Source: Euprymna scolopes
Taxonomy: Eukaryota; Mollusca; Cephalopoda; Sepiida; Sepiolidae
Direction of reading: 5' to 3'
Assembly: GCA_024364805.1 (NCBI GenBank)
Contig: CM044489.1
Location: 4,585,706-4,618,948, forward strand
DNA length: 33,243 nt
The position numbers were made by a program, and so were the translations under genes. Below are positions 30,860 to 33,243 of the stretch, piece by piece. The first letter of the stretch is position 1. Every line of letters begins with the position of its first letter. The notes under the pieces were generated by a model. It worked only from the letters and a program-made list of their open reading frames with translations, did not search any database and was not told the DNA's origin.

Positions 30860-32319
30860 CATTTTCACCCCAAATAAGGCACATTGCCACTTACATGTAG
30901 GGGGCTACTATCATATACATCAGTTGCAGGTATAATATGTAGGGAGTTGAGGAGCAAGGTGTCTTTTCCCATTACACTTGTACAAATGTATCTCAATACG
31001 GGAACACGGGCAGCGGAAGGGAGTTACTAAATCATGCAGTTCTGTGGAAAAAGAACTATTAGAGTATAAGGTTCCTTCTTTTTAGGGGTCTCTTCTGTGT
31101 AGGAGTCGGCTGCTTGTTGGGTTTCTCGGAGGCATTTGCGTCGCGGGGGTACAAGGGATTTTAGTTTTTCAGGCAGAGGGATGCAACATTTCGTCGATGG
31201 GAAAGAGGGTAAGGCTTAGATGACAGTTCAGGACCTTTCAGCCTGGCGACTCTCTTTTGACCCCTGTCAGGAACCAGAGAATAGTATCAGATGGCCTCAT
31301 ATGTGGGCGAATGATGCCCTTATAGAGGTGCATGATACTTTCAGACGTAAGTAACTTTCTATCACGGTAACGAGAGCCCACCTTCTTCTCAGCCGATCTG
31401 TCAAAGCCTTCGATGCATCTGTTCCAACTCATGTTTCCTGTGAAGGTTAAGCCGATGAGTTTGAACGAAGTATTTTCAGGTAATATTTATTTAGCCAAAG
31501 CTATTGTTGGTAGAGAAGGTTTCTTGTAATTATTTAGAGGGTAAAATTAGTATTGCCCCTATTTAATGTGGCCATCGTTTGTTGTCGCATTCCCTTCAGT
31601 TGGGACGTATTTCTATAGTTTTTCTGCCATTTGTTTAGATATGGCTTCATTCGTTTATGCCTTGTACCTGACATAGAACATGGTGTAATCAGCAAATATA
31701 CTAATCTCAGAGACAATTTTATCAGGGATATCATTTTTTAATATAACGAATAATAAACACCCAAGGATCGACCCCTGAGGTACAAGAACATTTATTTCAT
31801 ATTGGTTAGATGTACGGGCGTCGAGGATACCATGTATTATTCCCGCATTTAAGAAGGATTTAATTATGTTTAGTATTCTACCAATTATACTGTATGATTT
31901 GATTTTCCTTAGAATACCATCGTCCCATACACTATCATAATCCTTACATATATCTAAAGCTTCTGCCTTAACTTCCACCGTTTTGTCCAGTGTATGGTAT
32001 ATACATTTGAAGATTACAGTTAGTATATATTCTGTAGACCGAGATTGCTTAATTTATATTATTAGTCGGTCAGAAGTATAACAATTGTCAGGTGAGAAAC
32101 TAGAGCTTGAATAATAATAGGCTCAAATATTATCGAAAAGATCTAATGGAGCGAAACTTTAGTGGATCTATTCTCGTACACTGATACAATAGAAGCAGTT
32201 TTCCAGCAGCCAGGAAAAAATATTGTTAAGGCATTTGTCGTAATGTTTTTTGAGAACTGGGGTAGCTTCAATGGAGAATTTTCATATTACAGTGGGGATG
32301 GTATCAGGTCAACATGCTA
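30860..32319 (-). mobile_element. LINE family A, copy A2 (5'-truncated)
   Basis: It matches LINE A1 from its 3' end (TTTTCACCCCAAATAAGGCA on the + strand near 30865, compare 4008) up to about A1 position 5560. Broken RT frames are visible: ALDICKDYDSVW and GSILGCLLFVILKNDIPD (31655-31978), and a thumb piece RKLLTSESIMHLYKGIIRP (31238-31432). The catalytic FADD of A1 is FADY here. The 5' end at 32319 directly abuts the protein-coding sequence that follows. It is more decayed than A1. Confidence 0.85.
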
Positions 32320-33085
32320 TGAAGAGACGCCAATCTTCTGGGTCATATGATGAGATCCCCATGCAGTTAAGAAGTGCAGAAACGTCATTACAAATGACCA
32401 GACGCAAGCTGCCTTCCCTTGTCCTATAGTATGTTACTTTTGTGCCAGAATCAAGAATGTTTTTCTCTTGGAGTCGTGATGCAAGAACTTCAGACTGCTC
32501 CTTCGACAAACAAAGGTCTCGCACTGGGTCATTAAGTTCAGATTGATTGAAAAGCTGAGGGCCATTTGAGGGTTCTTCATAGTCACTACAGCTATCATCA
32601 CTTGATATTGAAAGATCAGCTGGAATCTCTTCGGTTTCATCGATTTTAGGCAAACTGGTGAAAAAAGGCACAGGTAGATCCTCAGAGTGCTCAACAGGAC
32701 GGATAGCAGAATCCAGGCTCGGATACTGCCAATTTGCTTTCTTGTGCGTGTTAAACGCCGTCATGTCATTGAGACAGAAGTAGCAGTCATAAAAAGGATT
32801 GTTGGGCTCTCTCCACACCATTGGTACAGCAAACTTCAACTTCAGCTTACCGTTGGTCCAACCGCGGAGACTTTCTACACAGGTTTTGCACACCATATGT
32901 GGGGCCCAAGAATTGTCTTGGTCACCAACTATCATATCGAAGTATGCTTTGTTCGCCCTCTTGACAAAGTCTGTAATATTTCTCTTTTGTTGTGCCATCA
33001 TATACTGCCCACAGATGTAACAAAAGACATCCGGTTCATATCTGCTACATCTTCTAGAAGAAATCATTTTCTCTATGGAACTCAT
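32320..33085 (-). CDS. Cysteine-rich zinc-binding-type protein, N-terminal part only (truncated)
   Basis: An uninterrupted minus-strand frame begins MSSIEKMISSRRCSRYEPD. Three CxxC pairs can be seen: C22/C25 (FCYICGQ), C66/C69 (HMVCKTC) and C101/C104 (DCYFC), which suggests two metal-binding modules in the first 110 residues. Then follow a WREP motif, an acidic Ser/Asp/Glu-rich linker (about 150-185), and a folded-looking part with LNDPVRDLCLSKEQSEVLAS and TKVTYYRTREG, ending DPEDWRLFI. From memory this resembles a multi-copy, uncharacterised family of aquatic invertebrates and arthropods whose members run on for several hundred residues. The frame breaks at 32320 where LINE A2 starts, adding two foreign residues and a stop. 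It may be a host gene, a transposon protein or a domesticated one; function unknown. It was probably broken by the LINE. Confidence 0.65.
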
Positions 33086-33243
33086 TTTCCACAGTGGAAT
33101 TAAAAAGAAAATTCTTAATTACTGTTTAATTTATACTGCAACTATATTTATAGAACATGTTATTAAGTAATTACAGTATATAATTATATAATAATTCTCT
33201 CTGTATAAATAATTATATAAAAATTCTCCCTGAAATTCTTCAA
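33086..33243. promoter_or_regulatory. Very AT-rich sequence upstream of the truncated gene
   Basis: 158 bases of A/T-rich sequence before the ATG at 33085. TATA-like stretches are plentiful, so none can be singled out as a promoter. An upstream exon cannot be excluded because the window ends here. Confidence 0.2.

Noticed and set aside
32687-33103. 138-codon + strand frame at the right end
   Set aside because: It lies opposite the cysteine-rich protein, which has the family-like motifs; this strand shows none.
1-33243. CRISPR arrays, rRNA, bacterial operons or an unknown multi-gene defence-like system
   Set aside because: No regularly spaced short repeats, no ribosomal sequence and no sets of adjacent intact genes are present; the content is a layered transposon graveyard.

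Overview
This is AT-rich animal nuclear DNA made almost entirely of decayed mobile elements. No complete host gene is visible: there is no bacterial-style gene packing, no rRNA, and no convincing tRNA or CRISPR array. Long TA, TAA and GA microsatellites, several LINE lineages, Tc1/mariner elements and LTR-element relics point to an invertebrate. A mollusc, possibly a cephalopod, is my guess from general resemblance of the repeat families, and it is not proven by the window.

Layout. 1-1965: no gene. About 1966-3987: LINE family B copy (B1, minus strand), abutted at its broken end by the 3' end of a related LINE family A copy (about 3988-7090, minus) that keeps a long open reverse-transcriptase frame. 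7090-8270: non-coding, with a dispersed repeat pair. 8265-8590: Gypsy-type RNase H fossil. 8713-9217: 3' half of a DD37D Tc1/mariner transposon, abutting another LINE B piece (9218-10262, plus), which stops inside a TA repeat. 10400-12075: gag-protease fossil of an LTR retrotransposon (minus). About 12500-13400: Tc1 DD34E relic (plus). 13400-15560: no gene. 15560-16756: 3' end of LINE B (minus) split by an 889-bp insertion that looks like a solo LTR. 16757-20060: mostly unassigned AT-rich DNA. 20060-20708: N-terminal half of a Tc1-like transposase running into a TA array. 21611-22350: Helentron-like non-autonomous element with 120-150 bp tandem monomers. 23055-24945: LINE B copy (plus). 26505-29022: a different LINE (C, minus), with a zinc knuckle and restriction-like endonuclease, lying between two TAA/ATT arrays. 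29090-30451: mariner with both terminal inverted repeats, inserted at the edge of the TAA array. 30860-32319: second LINE A copy (minus). 32320-33085: N-terminal 255 or so residues of a cysteine-rich protein family (minus), cut off exactly where the LINE begins.

How it fits together. These are not cooperating genes but layers of insertion: LINE against LINE, LTR in LINE, mariner at the edge of a LINE-targeted TAA array, and LINE against a coding region. The most interesting points are the TAA-flanked LINE C with its inverted microsatellite joint, the open reading frame of the truncated zinc-binding protein at the right end, and the repeated coincidence of element ends with TA microsatellites. 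I found no evidence of a new multi-gene system.
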